Shown piece by piece: positions 14,801 through 29,800 of a DNA stretch of 64,000 bases. The stretch covers positions 4,897,316 to 4,961,315 of the forward strand of contig CM053327.1 of the NCBI GenBank assembly GCA_028583605.1. The letters are read 5' to 3'. A program made the position numbers and the translations under genes. Source of the stretch: Dastarcus helophoroides. Its lineage: Eukaryota; Arthropoda; Insecta; Coleoptera; Bothrideridae. The notes below the pieces were generated by a model. The model ran no database searches. It saw only the letters and a program-made list of their open reading frames with translations, and was not told where the DNA came from. How positions within the stretch are numbered: the first letter of the stretch is position 1; the number at the start of each line of letters is the position of its first letter.

Positions 14801-17800
14801 AGTTAGGACCATTTTTCTATCAATTTATGCACTACGTTCGAGATAACGAGGGCCAGTATGGACATCTCGGAAACGACAAGAGATACAGATTTGCTTAAGG
14901 GAGAAAATGCTGTGCAATTAAAGGACTATCAAAATGACACCCAAAAACAACCCATACGATTTTTTATTTCAGAGTTATTTTTAAAAATGCATACTTTTCC
15001 ATTTTTTATTTAATTTTTTCTGGCGTTAATATTAACGATAGGGTAAATCTAATAAAACTCTACCTCTTTTTGTTCCAACTTTAGGTTTTGCATAAATAGA
15101 CAACATAAATTATACTAATCAAGAATTAATAAATATGGTGTATACTTTAGGTAAAATTTATGGCAATTGTATATCAGCTGCACGTAGTAACAAGTAAATC
15201 ATCCCAGTTATAAAGATGTCCTTGCCTTACTGCTTCAGAGCACATGAATCTTTTATTGACAAAAATCAAACTAACACTGTTGTACTCATTATTCAAAATC
15301 CATCTGTAAGTTATGGAAAAATTAGTAAGGATTTTGGAATTTCGGAGAGCGTAGTCTTTAATCATAAACAAGTTTCATTCTTACCACATGTCTTATTAAT
15401 TAATGACATTCCAAATTTTCAAAAGACATAGCAATCTTGTCATTCAACGAGATTTTTTAAAAAGGGATTTTTTTGCAACATGCTTTTTACAGATAAGATC
15501 ACTGTTTAGCGGTACGAGCTGAACAAATCCGCACAATTGTCACCCGTGCAATGACAAAAACCTCGCCCAAAAAGTACATTCTCCAGAAATATCGAGATTT
15601 CCCAAGAAATGATCTTTAGCTATAGAGAAACCTTAAGAGCATCATGGTGCAATAAAATAGAGGGTGTTTTGTTTTAAAAGGTGGTGGTTTTGGCCAATTA
15701 AAATTAGTAAAATATAAAATTAATTTTGGAGGCCCTCTATATAATTTCAAATCATTCCAAATATTTTTGGGTATAGCTTAACAATTCGACTAAATGCTAT
15801 GCAGAAAACATAGCGTTATAGTTAAAGATCAGAAAATATTCAACTTTTATTGAACGGTGAAAATTTCTGTTTTGAAAAATAAAAAATCAAAATATATTGA
15901 CATATATTAGGTTTAGAAATAGATAAACATGATAAAACTTCCACTAAAATGATGTATCTGTGCAATTAAAAGTATTTTTAATTTATATAGCTGCAATGGT
16001 CCAAAAAATGAAGGGCAACCTTATTTTCATTAACGGACGTATCGGACCTCCATGCATAAGTGCGACAGACTGTATAAGATTTTTGTAACTACTAGTAGAT
16101 AACTTAAGTATTGTTTTAATTGCACGTTTTATTTTCTTGATAAAGGTTACTTTATTTTTATTAACATAAAGATACTTACTTGAGTATTCTTTTATTAATA
16201 TTTGGACTGATTTTTTCTCTTCAACGTACAAATACTAAAGACGAATTTAACAAAAGTCAAAGTAATTAGTTTCCATAAAATTTTCATTCAGAATAAGTTT
16301 GCCTTGTGATTTAAATTAAGCGAATTGTTCATCAATTACTTGTTTCATCAAGTTAGCGAAACTTCCTTTTCGGAAGATTTTAGGATACTTTATAAGCTAG
16401 AACATTTTTTACTTAGGGATACGTTTTGATATTTTTAAATTATTAATATTCAAGTAAGGAATAACCACACGTACTTCGGGAATATTTTTAATATTTACTT
16501 TTATTATTTGTTCTCGATATTGTACTAATACGAGTATACAGTTAGTGTTAAGAGGCAATCTTTTATATTGTAACTCTAATGTGCAATTATAGGTAATTAA
16601 AAAAATAAATTGTTTTTGACACTAATCGATTCTCGAGGTAACTACGTAATTGATATCGAAAAATAGAAAAAAAAATGAAAATGATCATAAATATTAAATA
16701 GATGAAATATTACTTCACTTCACATTAAATAATTTTCTAAACAGAATTTTTGTGCTTTATTATTTATCTGAAGATTTATATACTACTAGCTATTACCCGC
16801 GCCTTTGTCTGCGGATTTAAGTGAATAATTAGAACTGACCAGAAAAACTCTGCAAAATTAAACAAAGTTCTTAGATTTATGAAATTAGTTGCGATAAAAG
16901 TAATAAAACTAATTTAGTCAGCTATATATAGCTTTAGAGGGTTCCTGCAGGTTGCAGTACCTTCTTTTGAAGTTGAGGTAAGTTCTATTTCAAACAATAA
17001 AATTTTATTTTGTGCACTGTTTTAAAATTACCCTATATAAAGTTGAATAAACGGAAAAGGTGACAAAGAACGAAATAAAATCGGCGGGTTAGAATTTTTT
17101 TATAAAAATTGTTTCCTTTTTTTTTGAAAGTTATGCATTATTTTATGGGCGCAAGATATAGGTGCATGTGTATGTGCGATATATTTAATACTGCTATTTG
17201 CCAGTTTCCTATTTTATTTTGTAATAGAAAGTTATCTACATTTGAAAAGAACAAAGGACATAGTACTGCGAGAGATTAGCATTTGAAAAACGGATTTAAT
17301 AATATTTTGCCTGGGACTAGTTAAAAGTAGAATTTTGCCTTTCAAGAAAAACTGCTGACACAAAAAAAGTCTTTATATTTTTTATAAATAAATTTGTGTT
17401 GTTGTTGCACTCTTTAATATACGGGAGATTTGTTTCCAAATGTGGATTTATCAAATCATGGGACAAAGTATAAAATACGAAAACGGGAAATCTGCATAGA
17501 AGCCGAGATAAAAGGGAATTGAGCCCTATTATGTTATGATGCTATCAAACTGTCACACCATGCATTTCTTCTAAAAGAATTTTACCTGCAAAGTTAGAGC
17601 AGGTTGAGTTTGGACCTTCAGTGCTAGATGACGCCATCGACGTGGCGTCATTGCCAAGTTTTGCATTTGTTTACATAGTAAATGTGGCATATGCGCGAGA
17701 GGAGAACATCTAGAAGTTGGGAGAGATTTGGGAACACTGAAGGTGACAAACACATTTTCGCATTTATACAGGGTGAGTCATCAGTAGGGTAAAGCACTGT

Positions 17801-20800
17801 AGCTCCTACAAATTCTTTGCTAACAAAAATATTTTTTGTACGAAGGTACTCTAGCATAAGATGTACATTCCAAAAATTATTTTTTGCTACACAGGGTGAA
17901 CATATACAGAGTGGTGCAGTAAAGTTAACTTTTTTGAAATAGGAAACCCTATATATTTTTACCTGTTTGAATTTCCTACAAAATGCTGATTAACATGATA
18001 CCAAACAATAGCGGACTCTGGTTAACAGTTTTTAAAAATTATCGCAGAAAGTTCCCTCAAAAAAAAAACAACTTATGTAGTTTATTTGCTTGCAGTTATC
18101 ATTAAATACAGCTCATGAATTTTTCAATAATGATAAAACAGCGATCTCTGACCCTTATGTTTAATTTATTATTTTAATACACAGGCTGATTCACTAGTAG
18201 GATTTTAGTAATTTTATTTAAATAAAATTTCTTATACATGGTGATTAGCAAACGCAAAATGACATTTTTTTCAAAAATTTAAATAGCGCACCCTGTATAT
18301 ATTTTTTTTCTGTTAATTAGCAGCTTAGCTTTGCTTTAGTGTAAACAGTTGTGGCTAATTCTGATAGTTCGAAAGATATTTAATTTCAAACTAAAAAAAT
18401 TCAAATTCTCAAGATTTATTTTAGTAAAATGCGTTTTTTCTCATATTTTTTAGACCTAAACAAAAATAATTTTTTTAAAATGCACTAACTTAATGTATTG
18501 TTCTAATTTTATTTATATAAATTGCATTTTTTCAAAAATAAGAACTGTTAATTAGAAAACATATTGGTTTAGATGCTGCTTATCATCTATTTCTAAATTC
18601 TATGCATCTATGCTCTATGTTTTTTGCACAACAGCGACAATAAAAAAATATTAATAAGTATATTTTATGCAGCATATTTTCAAAAAAAAGTAAGTTAAAC
18701 CTACACTAGGGCCAAATCAAGCTGAAGTACTCTAATAACAATTGTGTATTTTACCTTAAAATGGTAAGTCGCAGTTGGAACGGTTTTCTAATTTTTTTTT
18801 TCGAAATTGTGCGGTAAAAAGTTTATTTATTAGTGTTTTTCATTACCGTTTAGAAATAAATTTGTAGCAACTTCAGTCAGGGATGCATTTTAAACATTCA
18901 AATGTCGACAATTTTTATTTTCCAAATTTAAAGTTAAATAACTCTCAAACTATAAGACTTAGACCCACAAATTTTGACATTAAGTCAACACTTAGTTGCT
19001 GCCTAACAAAAATAAAAAAATAATATTTACGATGTGCTATTTGAATTTTTTGGCAAAAATGTAGTTTTGCTTTGCTAACCACCCTGTATAATATCAAATA
19101 CTATTTAAATAAAATTACATTAATTTTCAAGAAAAAGATATACTGTAATTATTTACATAGAAAATAAATTGATTTGATTTTTTTTGGTATTTCAAACGAG
19201 CTTGAAAATTAGATTGAAATTTCATGATTTTTCCAAATATCTCAAAACCTATTAATGAAAGATCCCTATTATTTGACATTGTTTTAATTAGCATATTTTA
19301 TAGCATTTAAATATTTAATAATATACAGGATGTTGTATTTAAAAAAGGCAACTTTAGTGCACCACCTTGTATATATTTACCCTTTAGAGTATAAAAGAAT
19401 TTTAAAATGTGCGCCTTGTGGCAATATTTTTTTTATATTAAAATGGTTTTCGTTACCAAAATAATTGTAGGAGCTGCAGGGCTTTACCATACTAATGACT
19501 CACCCTTTATAGTTAAAATACACTGCAATATTCGGAGACATTTATTAAGATATCCCTTTAAAGTTATATCTGGCGTAAAGGTTTAGCTGATTCTAAAATT
19601 TCAAAGAAAATGTTTTCAGTTGCATAATGATGCACCCTCTATATTAGTAAGGATAAGTGATATTTAAAAGTAACTGGATTATATTAATTTACAACTAAAA
19701 TAATGTCTAATTTTTTCCATTTAATATATTTTTTTTTCAGGCCTCTTTTAAAACAAATCAAAAATTCAGCCGAATCTCGTATAGTGTTAGATTGCTCTGT
19801 TGACAGAATATATGACGTATTAAAACAGGCTCAACAAATTGGAATGATGAGCGATTATCATAGCTACCTTATTACATCATTGGTAAGTATGGAATTCAGA
19901 TATTACTCATCCAATTATTCACATTGAGATAGGCAGATTAGATTCCACAGGAAGGATTTTACCTCCAGAAGAATACTGGTTGCATTATTTCTTGATGTTT
20001 TCAAAGAAAAAACCACTAGCAAGTCATTGAAGATTTTTTTCCCACTCCAGAGCGATCGCGAGATCCCGATTAATTATCTTTATCTGCTTTTCCCTTAACC
20101 TTTGTAAAGCAGAGAGAGATAATGGTTCGTCAGAGAAAAAGGATAATACCAGGCTATTATCAAACGCGTAGTTATTCAGTTTGAACCAAATTTGATTTCC
20201 ACTACAGGGAACTCGGAAACTATTAGAGAGATATAAGGAAGATTAAATGGGCGGGGTGGTGCAGAATTTAATTCCTAACAATAATTCGCTGAGAAAACAA
20301 TTAAATTCCAATTTGTTTTCATTAAATTTATAAAAAACTGAAAACCAAAATTCTTCGTAGTTTGCAGAGTTGAAGTGCCAAGTTTTACTGAGCTGCGTCT
20401 GAGAAGGAGGTGATATATGAAGTGAACGAGAAGCAGCTACAATCTGGTGGTCAGAGTTACCAAGCCATGATGTTACAGTGGTTTTATACCAATCTAGAAA
20501 ATTGGTTATAAAAAGTTTGAGTAATTAGGTTGATGGACACCTACATTAGGAGTTCGCGTGTGTTTCTCAACAATTCATGATAGTACATGCGTAATGGTGA
20601 GGATCACTGCCACTTATTACGCGTTATCGGATCGCAAAAAAACGTTAATCAAAGGATGTTGTGTATATTGAAATCACCTAGATAGATAACCTCAGCGTTT
20701 GGATAATTAGCCTGTCATTAAAAATTAAGGAGAGATACTAGAGGCACTAAAGGTGCTGTATGTATGAGGTATCATTTGGAGAGAGATAAACAAATGAATA

Positions 20801-23800
20801 TTATTTGACTGTTTGGAACCGATTTTCAGTCAAATTACATCATGATGAGCAGTTTGACATGTCTTCTCATTAACAAGAAAGACCCCTTCATTTAAAAGCA
20901 CAAATTTTCCTCTTATGTGTGCAAGTCGTAATTAGGGCACAGCAAATGGTATATCAGAAGACATAAATTTCTATCAGAGACAGCACATCGAATTTTTCGT
21001 TTTAAAGCTGTTAATGAACCGGGTTAAATTTAAGTTTAAGGCTCGAATGTTGGAGAACTAAATTTTAAATGAATTATTTGGAAGAAATTTGGCCTGAAAC
21101 ACATTAGAATTTTCTATTATCATCGATGTTGGTCCCCCTCACACACCCTCCACCCGAACATCCAAATGGGAAAGTAATGTATGTCCAGAATTCTTTGCAC
21201 TTTCAAAGTAGAAGTGCAAGGATATGAAGAAAAGCGGATAAGGAGGACAGGATAAGAATAAAAGCAAAAACCCACTTATGTGTTAGGCGAAAATATGATA
21301 CAAGTACCATTGCACGAAACGAAATGTACGGTGGTATGATTGTCATGGAAATAGAATCTGCACAAATTACGCGATGACTTTTAGTGACATTTTGTCCTTA
21401 AATTTTTACAGTGAGTTCACTAAGCAGATAATTATTAGCAAACAAAGTATTTTTATGTACAACCACTGTAACTGAGAAAATTTTACTGTAAACTATAAAA
21501 CCAACCATTTCCACTGATGTGCACTTCTCGTTTTATCAAGGAATTTTTCTATTTTTCTGAAACGTAAAGTTTCTGTGATCATGGATCTGTTACCTGTATA
21601 TCAGCATAACCTGCAAAAACAATAGAAATTATTTCTAACTCTTTTAGGATTTGCATGGTGTGGATTTAGAAGAATTCAAATATGGTGGAACCAACATCAC
21701 TGCTTTCAGACTTGTGGATCCAGGAGGGACGGAAGTGAGAAATGTTGTTCGTGAATGGACACTTAGTGAAGTAAAAAACAAGAAAGTCGATGTTTCTCCA
21801 ATCATTATGGTAAATTTTTATTTTGTTTTTATTTCATAGAAAGTAAAGACGATTAAATTAAAAGAGTGGCATTTCGCCAGATCCCAATTAAATTAAAATC
21901 AAATCATTGAAGATTAGAAAGTTAAGGCTAATTTAGGACCATTTCAGCTTTTAATTCAGAAATTCTGCAGAAGGCCTTAAAATCTAATTATTTTACGACA
22001 AAAAGCTTCAGAACATGTAGGAGGCAATCGCATATGGAGCTGAAAATTGAAGGATAGCATAACGGTTATTAATTGGCGATGATATGTAATTCCAGGACTT
22101 TTTTATTTATTATTTATTATTATAGGTAGACATGCTGATATACAACGTGTCCCACTGGAGGTAGGATAACATGGGTATCGTCGTTATTAGTGGAGATAAA
22201 AAATCGATTTAATGGTCAAGATAATGAAATTTTGCTGCCAATCAACATACTGTCAAGAAAACAATTTAGAATCGGCTTTTCAGATTTTATAAAAAAAGTG
22301 AACATTTTATTTTAAAAAATCTGTTGTAACTTCTTTATTTGTAAACCGATTAAAAAAATCTTTTTGCTTTTAATTACATCACTGTAAAGCTAAATGGTCT
22401 TAGGCTTTTTTCAATTGGTTCCCAAATAAGGAAGTTAAACCATATTTTAAAAAATGACGCTTTTTAATTTTATATTAAAAAAATCTAACAAGTCAGCATT
22501 CCATTGTTTTCTTAACGGCATGTTACTGGGCCTCATTTAAATCCAGTGGGGCGCAATGTATATTGAGGCATAGGGTCAGTTTTATTAATGGATACCCCTA
22601 ATGATATAATGTTCACTGGATATCCCAATTTCTATTTTATTTTAGATCTATTTAAAAAAATCAGAATTGTACAATGTAGATTTCATTTTTGCTAACGGGC
22701 TGGCCGTAGCTTTACAAATATACAGGGTATGGAAAAAAGTTAGCCTCTTTTTAATGGAACACTCTGTATTCGAGTTCCTCCAATGATTCTTACTTCAAAT
22801 ATACAGTGCTTGTCTCTAGCCTGGAATAAATTCAATAAATCAAATACAGTTTTTTGTTGGAAATATGCTTGGACATGTCGATTAGTACTTTAATTGTCGC
22901 TCTTTTTGATGTGGAATTTTATACAGCAGATCCCAAATTTAAGATATGACGTCATCGATCACTTTTTTTAAAATGGCAACCCTATTTTTTTCCTGACTAT
23001 TCTTAAAGGGTATATCAATTACACATGCCTATAAAATTTAATTTTTTTATTCCTTGTCATTTAAAAGATATTTACAAATTTAGTAACTAATTCGAAAAAT
23101 CAAAAAGTCTGATTCAATTCAATACAATTTTCATAAAGTTTAAAAATCGCGTATCAGAAGGTATTCGTTTTTTGTCAAACTATGTTGACGTCTTATCACA
23201 ATCTTATAAAAAAGGTAAGAAAAACAAATAAGAATAGTAGTATCGTATTGATCGCACAGGCTATTAATTTGTCGTTACTAAGAAACAGCATTTATTAAAA
23301 AATCGATCAAAATGCCGTACTTAACTGAAACTTATAAGATTGAAATTGTAATAATTTTAGCCTCTAATGTTTCCAAATTTTTCATTTTTAAGTGAATCTT
23401 CCTCTATATATATAGTGTTTATTAAGGGTCTCACTTAAAAAATGCAAAATATTAATTTTTTTTTATTGCAGGACAACAGCACTTTTGTCAAGGTAAGAAT
23501 ATTTATAGTAGATATATTTATTTGTGTTTATAAGTGGCATACTTGGAAAACCTTTTGAGAATTTTTTTATAATAATGCTACTATATTTAGGATTTATCGT
23601 TCTGCCATATTTTTTTCAATTTTCGTCTAAATCTCAACCCTCTATTGATAGCGGTTGTATCTGAGAAGTGTGTGCCTAATTTTAATGAGAATTTTACACA
23701 AATTAGTAATAGCCCCAAAAAGATGAATAAAAAATAAAATGTGTTGCAAAATAAGTAAATACTATATTTTTATTTTAGAAATACCTCAGCTTAACAATTA

Positions 23801-26800
23801 AATAGATATTCTCCGTCAAGATCGTGTGTGGAACCACCATATTGATTTGAAGATGGAAAATATTGTTTTCCTTTTTGACAATAATTTTCATAAGTTTAGT
23901 GTGAGAAAACATTTTTAGTAAAAGTTAGTGAGCTCTGAAATTGCTACAAAAAGTGGTTTGCCATTTTTCTGTAGACTTAGTCGTTTCTGAGAAAATGTCT
24001 CGTGAATAACGTGCTTTCAGGTAACCCCACTCATTTCTGCACCAACTAGAGTGTATGGAATTTCGGCCGTATTTTCTAAGCAGTTTTTTCCATAAGCCTA
24101 ATCCATTTATTTACCTTTTCAGTTAAATTTGCGAATTTTTGGCAGGAAAACCATCTTTGTTGGACTCAATGTTACATTTCTGTCAATCAGCACATTCAGG
24201 AAGACATATTTCATGATAGTTATCTCACAAAATTGTATTAGGTTTGTAAAAACCACGATCCTATATCATTTCTGGAAATAGTAATAATATGGCAAAACCA
24301 TCCAAAATGGGATGCCCCGTACAGTATCCAACATCGAGTTTAAATAATGCAAGATCTGCAACTAAATTTTCTAATTCTGCTCTCTCTCTCTAAAAAAAGC
24401 AAAACATAAAAGTATTCAACATAATTAAATAGAATTGACGCCAAAATAGGATCTGTGGGTCTATGGCTAATAAAATGCACAAACCAGAAACAGGACACTG
24501 CAACGAAGCTACAAAAGTGGCGTTATTTTTGAGAGCCAACAGACTATAAATAAGTATAACACTAGAGAATCACGAAAATCTAACCGAACATTTATTTATG
24601 TTTCAAAATGATAAAAGACATTAAAGTCGGCCTGTGCATGAATATCTGGAGGGAGATAAGCACCAGAGGTGTCATAATGGAGTTGCTTGATTTGACCTCC
24701 CCAGATTTCTTTTTGTTAGTTCTGTTATTTGGAACCAAAAACCTATACAGTACAACCAGAAAACAACATTAAAAAAGTTTTAGCCATCAGTTGCTAGGTA
24801 CAACATACAACTAAAAACGTTAAATTTAAATCGTGACATCAAACTACATTTTGCCCTACTTTAAATTAAGAAATGAAGGACGTTGAACCATATTTGACCA
24901 TATTTGTCTGATTTCTTTTAGAAAACAGTCAAATTTAATCGTACGTTATTCAATTGTATTTTATATCGAGTGGTAAAAGCGTTACAACTCCGTACAACGA
25001 TGCAAATTATTGTTGCCAACAAACATCGAAGTGCGGGAATATGCTTTTGCTGCTAGGCACACATAATTTTTTTTTAAATCACAGTCAATATTATTTTAGA
25101 TTAATTTTTTTTTATAAAATCATGACATTTTTTCTCACCATCTAATTGTAAAATAATTTAGGTGACAATCACTATTTGTTCATTGTCCTCCGGTACGGAA
25201 AACTTACCTACTTAAGTACTAAAGCACTGAACTAAACTCTCTGGCTTGTGATTAAGACCATAGAAGCCCATTAAGCCTTTACCATATCGGCAATTCTACT
25301 GGCGAAATACGTATCGCGTAATTATTTATTGAATTGCCGATATGGTAAAGGGGCGAAACTTTATATGGACTTACCTACTTAAGACCGAAAACAAAACTTT
25401 CCCGGTCTGTTTTTAATGATTTCTTAGCAGCATACTAACATACTGAAATAGAGTGTTTTGGGATTTAAAAAGGTTCTGAGACCAATTTCGGGAAAAAAAA
25501 CATTATACATTGGTATCTTCAGTATGGCCCTAACAAGACTTTATTGCTTTAAATGTCTGTTGCAGGCGGAAACGGCTTTAATGTATGACGCTGTGCATTT
25601 GTTTGCCAAAGCTTTACATGATTTGGATAGCAGCCAACAAATAGACATTAAACCTCTCAGCTGTGATGCCGTGGATACCTGGCCACACGGTTATAGTCTA
25701 ATTAACTACATGAAAGTTGTAAGTATCACTGTAAGATTAAAGTTAACCCAAAGTGTATTATATTTTAAGGTAAGTTAAACAAAGTAATTCTTAGATTTGA
25801 GCATATTTACAAACACTTTATTATATAACTCAAAATCTATAAATCCAACAATAATCTACAGGATGTAATTTAAGCACTTTCAACTATTTCAGTGGGTTAC
25901 TCATGAGTTAATTCCAAGAACAAAGTTTAGATAAACTTGTGTCCGGAAGTGCTTCGTTTTTGAGATAAGGGTGTTTCAATGAAAATTTTAATGCATACCG
26001 CGACTGTTGGTCTTGGTTTCTTCGATTATCAGGAAATGCCAAAAACACGACTTTTCTTCTTTAAAACAATTATATCTCGGGTTTTGCACCATATCAGTTG
26101 TAAAATGGCTTTTTGGACGAAGAAGAGCTTTCTCTAGACGATAATATCATTTGCTGCTTTTTAAAATTGCCACCAACTCCAAAATTCCTTACAAAAAACG
26201 ACGGACAATCTGTCTAAATGTCTGTGATCACGCCACATGTCGCAATTCTTAACTAATTTTTGACATTCTTATTTCTATCGATTCGGAATTTTTCAGAATA
26301 GAATTCTGTAGATTTTGGCAAGGATTGCCTAAATATTTTAAATTTGATTGAAGAAAAACCTAGTTTATTAAAAACAATCCAACTTATAACTTTTATAGAC
26401 GGTGTGTCTCAAGATAAAGTACCGAAGGGGGATTTTTTATTTATTTGTGGGTTTATGAGAAAAAGCCATTCCTTATAAAAATTCCTGCTTCGTCGTAAAT
26501 CACCGAAAATGGCACTTTTTAGAGACTTTTTGTAAAATGTAGATTTTAGTAGGTTTAGTAGATATTTGTTCATAGATTATCGGACTACTGCAGGTTTTTT
26601 TAATAGCATAACATAGTTGTTGAGAAAAAAATATTTTATTGAAAAATATCTGCTTGTATCCCGAGGCTTACTTGATGTAGCTGAAGAAAAGATTACAGTT
26701 TAACTTGTCTTTTACATTATTTCGGAGTTAACACTAGTTCACGCAACGCAGTAATTGCGGTTGGAATTGAACATTTAATCACGAACCAAGGCGATCTCAT

Positions 26801-29800
26801 AAACTGTTTTAGTCATCGACTTACTGCGAAGTGTGAATGGAAGCTTTTTATCTGAGACATTGTCAACACAGTTATCATTTTCATAAATATTTGGATTGAT
26901 TGTAGAAAAAAGTGTGTGTATCTGAAAATAGACAATTTTTCACTTTTCAATTATAACCTATAAAATTTATACATCTTTAAATTCCTACTGAAGTAAAAAT
27001 GATTTAATAGATTAATTCCAACTGAAGATCAAACCAGTTTGCAACCGTCCGGCGCATGTGCATTCAAAATTTACCGTTTCAACCAAATGCAAACTCCAAC
27101 CCAATTGGCAATCCGGCATTCCAACAGTGCTCTGACTAATCCGTGAATTGATTTGTGATCAATCAGAAGAGTCAGCAGCCGGGAGCTTGTACTGGCAGTT
27201 GGGAACATGCGCTATAAGTAATCGATAAGCGGCTTATAACTTCTCAGCTATTATTTGTCAATACGACTGTAAAATATTTTGATCTTGTCGAAGGCAAATG
27301 CAAATTGTGTTGTTAAGCTCTGATTTGTATTTGTTGTCCACTGTATTTGCTGAAAAACAACAAAAATGAATTTCGTGGACGGATTTACATGTGATGAAGA
27401 GTTATTTTCGTCTCTTTCGAGTTAGACTGACGGTGAAGATCAGCGGTTTTCCGAGAAGTCCCAATATATATGTAATACTTCTATATGGCCAGTTCCTCGA
27501 TTCTTATGGGAGACTTCTCTTTCTCGCTGACTTTCACGCGCAGTCATGATTCGCAATGCGCAGGAGTTACAAATCATCTGTGTATGGCCAAAGTCAGCTG
27601 TGCACGGCGAAACATAAACACCCGTTTAACCCGCGCGTAGCGATTGGTTCATTTCGTTCATTCATGCGCAATACTTGCCATTTATCCATGTTCTATCTTT
27701 ATCGGAATTGGTCAGAACAAACTTGCGAAGAGAATAGGAAGCTGGCCATATAGAAGTATTACATATATGATTCCCAACGGGCGTTCTAACGAAGTACATT
27801 CCCAAACCAGTCGGAGTTTAATAAGGAGTGCACGCATGCGTACGAATTAGTTTATGAATTAATCGGAAACTAATCAGAAATGTTCGGTTGGAACAAACCT
27901 AATTTGATCGACCGACTGTAATTGGTACGGACCCTAATTATGCGAGCCCGAGTCACTCTAGGCTGAAATTTTTATGAATAAACCATATTCCTACATCTTT
28001 TTTAGGCAAAAAAAGTTAGACGTCATTAATAACGCTAGAAATCACTGTTTTAGAGAAATTTGCTTGCTGCATACATACAATTCGTTGAGTGACATAGGCG
28101 TTCAACGAAGTTGTTAAAAAATTTTACAAAAACTATTTCGATGCGATAAAAAATACTCCAGGCATTTTCCAGAGGTTACGGGATTTTGTGGTGAGGTGGT
28201 CAGAAGCTCGTTTAACTATCAGGATACTTGTCATAGTATATGCTTTATTTAAGATTCTTATTAAAGTATTAACTGTAACAGTTTTTGTGGAATTCTTAAC
28301 AACTTTGTTCAATCCATAAAGGACTGAGCAAAATGAGCCGATACCATTTTTTTTGACAATCTCTCGAAAACGGTGACTTCTAGCATTATTTATGATATAT
28401 TCCATATTTACTTAAAAAAGGTATGAGATTGTAGTTCATTGGTTCATTCATAAAAAAATCGCAGGTTTATTATCAAATTACCAAATTACATTTTCTCTCT
28501 CAAAAACTTTCGGTTACCAAAGTTTCTGTAAAAAAGACAACTCTTTTAAGAGTTATTTAACCAAATAGAAAATAAAATTCCAATTTCATAAATGAAGCAT
28601 GTCCGGTCACAAGTTTTGCAAACTTTTTTACTCGAGCAAGTAAAACTATTGCAAGTTAATGTCTGAGACTACTTCCAAAGAACTTGCGTAGTGTAAACAA
28701 TTCCCGAGAGTGCTCTACCAGCAAGTCCTAACGTGCGATTTACACGAGTAAATAGAACTAACTCAGGATTAGCTCACTGAAATATGTTAACCTACTTGGT
28801 ATTGCCTTGACCAATTATTCATTGAAACTGTTTAGTCTTCAAAGATCTGAAAGTGTATAGTTAGCTAAAAACTAAATAAAAATATATACTGGATATCCCA
28901 ACATTATCGAAGAAGTTCGTATTTACAGGTTTTTACAACATTTTAAAACAAAATCTTATGTCGAGTATATAAGCATTTTTAGCTAGATTCTGTTAAAGTT
29001 TCTGAAACAGTAGGCGTCGTAATCCTTGATTATGATAAGGTATGATAACTGAATTTATTAAAATGTGTAATGTCTATCAATCAATCACACAGGGTGATTC
29101 AAAATTCGGTGCACATATTTTAAAAGCGTATTTTTGGGGTCAAAATAAAACTTTCTTTTAATAAACATGTATTCTAAAATGCACCAAGTCGAGCTACAGC
29201 CATCGTAGGCCGCAGAAAAAAAATCAATTATTTTAAATTGTGACTGCCGTTACGGATCAAGTATTTTAGAAATTTACAGATACCTGTTTTTCAGGCGCTA
29301 TATTCATTTTTTATTTTAAAAATAATGTAAATCGGATTTTAGGGGGATAGAAGTTCAGATAATATTATCTCTTTAGTAATGAAAAAATCTAAAATTGAAT
29401 TTTGGTCACCTGCATTTTTTGATAGAACTAATCGTGTTTAAGAAATTCGTTAGCGAATACGGACTATTATCACAACATTCTAACAAAACCTATAATTAGT
29501 GGTCTTTATAGGTTAAAATAACTAATAATGAACAACGAATAACAAGTTTCAACTTAGATTAAAGTCAAACAATAATTATAAACTCAAAAGAATAAAATGG
29601 ACAACGTCAGAATAGATAAAAAAGCAACATTCCACTTAGTTTGTGGGATTAATTAGTTTGATAACCAGTAAAATCAGCAAAATTAACATTTTTTTTATTT
29701 TACATTTACTTTAGCAAGCTTGAGCTTTTTTTTATTGATGGAACTATGGACTTCAATTTTTTGCTACGCTTAGCTGCGCTTTTGTTCACCTTAACATTTT

